Below are positions 22,988-24,709 of a DNA stretch of 24,709 nt, piece by piece. The stretch spans positions 1 to 24,709 of IMG/VR virus record IMGVR_UViG_3300025853_000616; one strand, 5' to 3'. Both the position numbers and the translations under genes were made by a program. Origin of the DNA: a virus. The stretch's first letter is position 1; each line of letters begins with the position of its first letter. The notes beneath the pieces are model-generated. The model was not told the origin of the DNA. It made no database searches and saw nothing but the letters and a program-made list of their open reading frames with translations.

Positions 22988-23701
22988 ATGGCAACGGATC
23001 CCCGTTACATGTCGTTCGACCACAAGTACGTAGAGACGGTTACCGTAACCGACGCTACCGCACTTGCTAATGGTATCGAACGCTGCCGTTTCGTTAAGCG
23101 AGACGGTTCTTACCCTGTTGCTGGTGGCTATGCCGCCGGCCTCAATGTCTACAAACTCTACGGTCAAGGCGAACTGACCGACAAGGGTTACCAAGTCGAA
23201 GATGCGGCTATGACCGCTCTCTCCGGTACTCTGGCCATCAACACCTCCGGTGTTGTGACCGGTACGACCACCAACTTTGACCCTGAACTCAACGTTGGCG
23301 ACACCATCAAAATCGGTGCGCAACTGTTCCGGGTTATGGCCCGTACCAGCGACACTGCCGCCACCGTTCTGCCCGCCCCCGAGACCGCCATCTCCGGTGC
23401 TACTGCGTATATCTGGCCTGGAACCTATGAGGGTCAGTCGAACCCGAGCACCACTCCGCGTAAGCCTGGTGTGTTCCCGTATCAGTCTCTCTTGAGCATC
23501 GTGACCACTGGTATCGCTATCGCCGAAGTAGACGCAACCTCTACTTTTGCTGTGGACGATGCGGTGTACTCCGATGCGACTGGTAAGGCCTCTAGCACCG
23601 CAGGTGCCGGTCTAATCCTCGGTCGCGCTCTAGACGTCATCGGCACTGCGGGTGCTGGTCAATATATCCGAGTGAAACTCGGTAACGAAGCTGGTTCCTG
23701 A
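22988..23701 (+). CDS. Capsid decoration / cement-type protein
   Basis: A 237-residue protein between the protease-scaffold and the major capsid gene, the usual place for a head decoration protein. The N-terminal (CRFVKRDGSYPVAGGYAAGLNV) and C-terminal parts (GIAIAEVDATSTFAVDDAVY, ATGKASSTAGAGLILGRALD) resemble DUF2190-type cement proteins of Mu-like heads. Residues ~77-136 are an inserted beta-domain that also occurs in the tail sheath. ATG 22988 has no Shine-Dalgarno sequence; the preceding bases are A-rich. It has a 172-base structured leader, and its codons are more GC-biased and regular than in the tail cassette, which fits high expression. Confidence 0.82.
   Translation: MATDPRYMSFDHKYVETVTVTDATALANGIERCRFVKRDGSYPVAGGYAAGLNVYKLYGQGELTDKGYQVEDAAMTALSGTLAINTSGVVTGTTTNFDPELNVGDTIKIGAQLFRVMARTSDTAATVLPAPETAISGATAYIWPGTYEGQSNPSTTPRKPGVFPYQSLLSIVTTGIAIAEVDATSTFAVDDAVYSDATGKASSTAGAGLILGRALDVIGTAGAGQYIRVKLGNEAGS
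23216..23395 (+). repeat. Shared beta-domain inserted in the decoration protein
   Basis: Codes for residues ~77-136 (SGTLAINTSGVVTGTTTNF, ELNVGDTIKIGAQLFRVMA, SDTAATV). It is a diverged copy of the sheath domain at 19807-19980. Confidence 0.75.
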
Positions 23702-23716
23702 GGAGAGTAATTAACT

Positions 23717-24703
23717 ATGATGAATCTAGATCAAGTACGGGTAATTGACCCGATCCTTACGCAAATTGCGCAAGGTTACAAGAATACCGATGGTGTTGCT
23801 ACCTTCTTCGCCCCGGCTGTTTCCATGAACGTCCGGGCAGGTCGTACGCTTACCTTCGGTAAAGAGGCCTTCGCTGCGCAGACCTTCCTGCGTGCGCCTG
23901 GTACTAACATTCAGAAAATTCAGAATGAGTTCGGTACCCGGAGCTTCTCGCTTCGTCAAGAAGCCATTAGCTGGTCTATCGCTGAAGAAGTAGCTGCGGA
24001 AGCTAAGAACGGTGCTGCCGCTATCGACCTTCGCGCATACGCCGCCAAGGATGCCGCTAACAGACTGCAACAGAGTTGGGAAGTCGAAGTCGCCAAGCGT
24101 GTACTCGACGTGACCCAGTACGAGACCGGTAACGTTCTCGATCTGGCCACTTACAACTCCGGTGCCGACCAATTCAATAGCCCGACTTCCGATGTGGAAA
24201 TCCTAATGGACGACCTCAAAGAGCAAGTTCGTAGCCAGATTGGTTGCTATCCGAACAAACTCGTGCTTAGCCCCGATGCGTTTAACGCCCTGAAGCGTAA
24301 CAAGCGTATTCGTGACTTCATGCAGCGTGGTGTGCTGGTGAACGAGAAGACCCTCGCCGAGATCTTCGGTCTCGACGAAATCCGTGTCGCTCGTCGTCTC
24401 AAGCTCGGCGAAGACGGTGTTAGCCTGGAGAACATCTACAACAACGTGGGTCTTCTCTTCTATCACCCCTCCGGTGCTACCGATGGTTTCACCCCCGCCA
24501 TGGATGCTAACTACGGTACTCCGGCATTTGCGTATACCTATACGCTGTCCGGCTATCCTATCTCGACCCCTGAGCGTTTCAACATGGATCGCCGTGTGTT
24601 CGAGGGTGACATCCTTGTCGAGCGTAGCTTCGAGCTGGTCGGCATGGGCGAATCCGGTCGCTGCGGCGCTGGTGCTGTGATTCTGAATCCCGTTGGTGCC
24701 TGA
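23717..24703 (+). CDS. Major capsid protein (Mu/E-type HK97 fold)
   Basis: A 328-residue protein with AGGAG at 23701-23705 as ribosome binding site; two ATGs (23717, 23720) are possible starts. The sequence resembles major capsid proteins of the Mu/E-like type: ISWSIAEEVAAEA (~85-97), the later segment CYPNKLVLSPDAFNALKRNKRIRDFM (in two parts), LAEIFGLDEIRVARRLK, VGLLFYHPS and the beta-rich C-terminus SFELVGMGESGRCGAGAVI. It forms the icosahedral shell after scaffold removal. Codon use is regular and C-ending, consistent with very high expression. It lies 15 bases after the decoration gene, so the two are co-transcribed. The gene ends 6 bases before the window edge. Confidence 0.92.
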   Translation: MMNLDQVRVIDPILTQIAQGYKNTDGVATFFAPAVSMNVRAGRTLTFGKEAFAAQTFLRAPGTNIQKIQNEFGTRSFSLRQEAISWSIAEEVAAEAKNGAAAIDLRAYAAKDAANRLQQSWEVEVAKRVLDVTQYETGNVLDLATYNSGADQFNSPTSDVEILMDDLKEQVRSQIGCYPNKLVLSPDAFNALKRNKRIRDFMQRGVLVNEKTLAEIFGLDEIRVARRLKLGEDGVSLENIYNNVGLLFYHPSGATDGFTPAMDANYGTPAFAYTYTLSGYPISTPERFNMDRRVFEGDILVERSFELVGMGESGRCGAGAVILNPVGA

Positions 24704-24709
24704 AGGTAA

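Noticed and set aside
22939-23050. Short open frame starting at ATG 22939 in the leader
   Set aside because: About 38 codons, no ribosome binding site, and it overlaps the decoration gene out of frame.
1-24709. CRISPR arrays, tRNA genes, IS elements, reverse transcriptase, integrase
   Set aside because: No regularly spaced direct repeats, cloverleaf sequences, transposase-like frames or polymerase motifs were seen in reading through the window.

Overview
This window looks like part of the genome of a tailed phage with a contractile tail (a myovirus), packed with virion structure and adhesion genes. There are no rRNA, tRNA, CRISPR or metabolic genes, and almost no non-coding DNA. Several proteins resemble families I associate with cyanobacterial phages and prophages: the fibre N-terminus followed by a pectate-lyase-like beta-helix, the coiled-coil protein at 3884-4792, and the small protein at 10846-11412. 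A cyanophage or another aquatic-bacterial phage is therefore my best guess. The host cannot be proved from this sequence. The head genes are not T4-like: the protease/scaffold resembles phage Mu gpI, followed by a small decoration-type protein and a Mu/E-type capsid protein.

Layout. (1) 1-4792, plus strand: a large virion-type protein cut by the left window edge, a leucine-rich-repeat protein, and a coiled-coil tail-type protein. (2) 4777-17147, minus strand: about fourteen closely packed genes forming an adhesin cassette. They include a 1627-residue tail fibre, two tandem LamG-like paralogues, a third LamG-like lectin, a glycine-rich adhesin, a DUF1566/C-type-lectin-like protein, and several small tail proteins. 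(3) 17239-18284, plus strand: three small genes that may be tail-assembly factors. (4) 18346-24703, plus strand: a very large tail sheath (954 aa), a Mu-like protease-scaffold fusion, a decoration-type protein and the major capsid protein.

The strongest unexplained signal is a short repeated motif, GTTGAAAGC-N4-TA. It lies 28-44 bases upstream of the first gene of nearly every group of tightly packed genes, on both strands. It divides the minus-strand cassette into four neat transcription units headed by the genes starting at 17147, 9951, 7219 and 5439. It also precedes the genes at 3884 and 18346, with a weaker copy before 17239. I read it as a phage-specific, probably late, promoter element.

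Other points of note: the same ~60-residue beta-domain is inserted in both the sheath and the decoration protein; the long fibre contains two kinds of internal repeat; a GC-rich segment sits inside the AT-richer cassette; there are two possible frameshift or recoding sites (5248-5439 and 17581-17624); and a probable internal start at 21766 could give a free scaffold protein. Together the genes would build the head shell, the contractile sheath and a tail tip carrying many alternative receptor-binding proteins.
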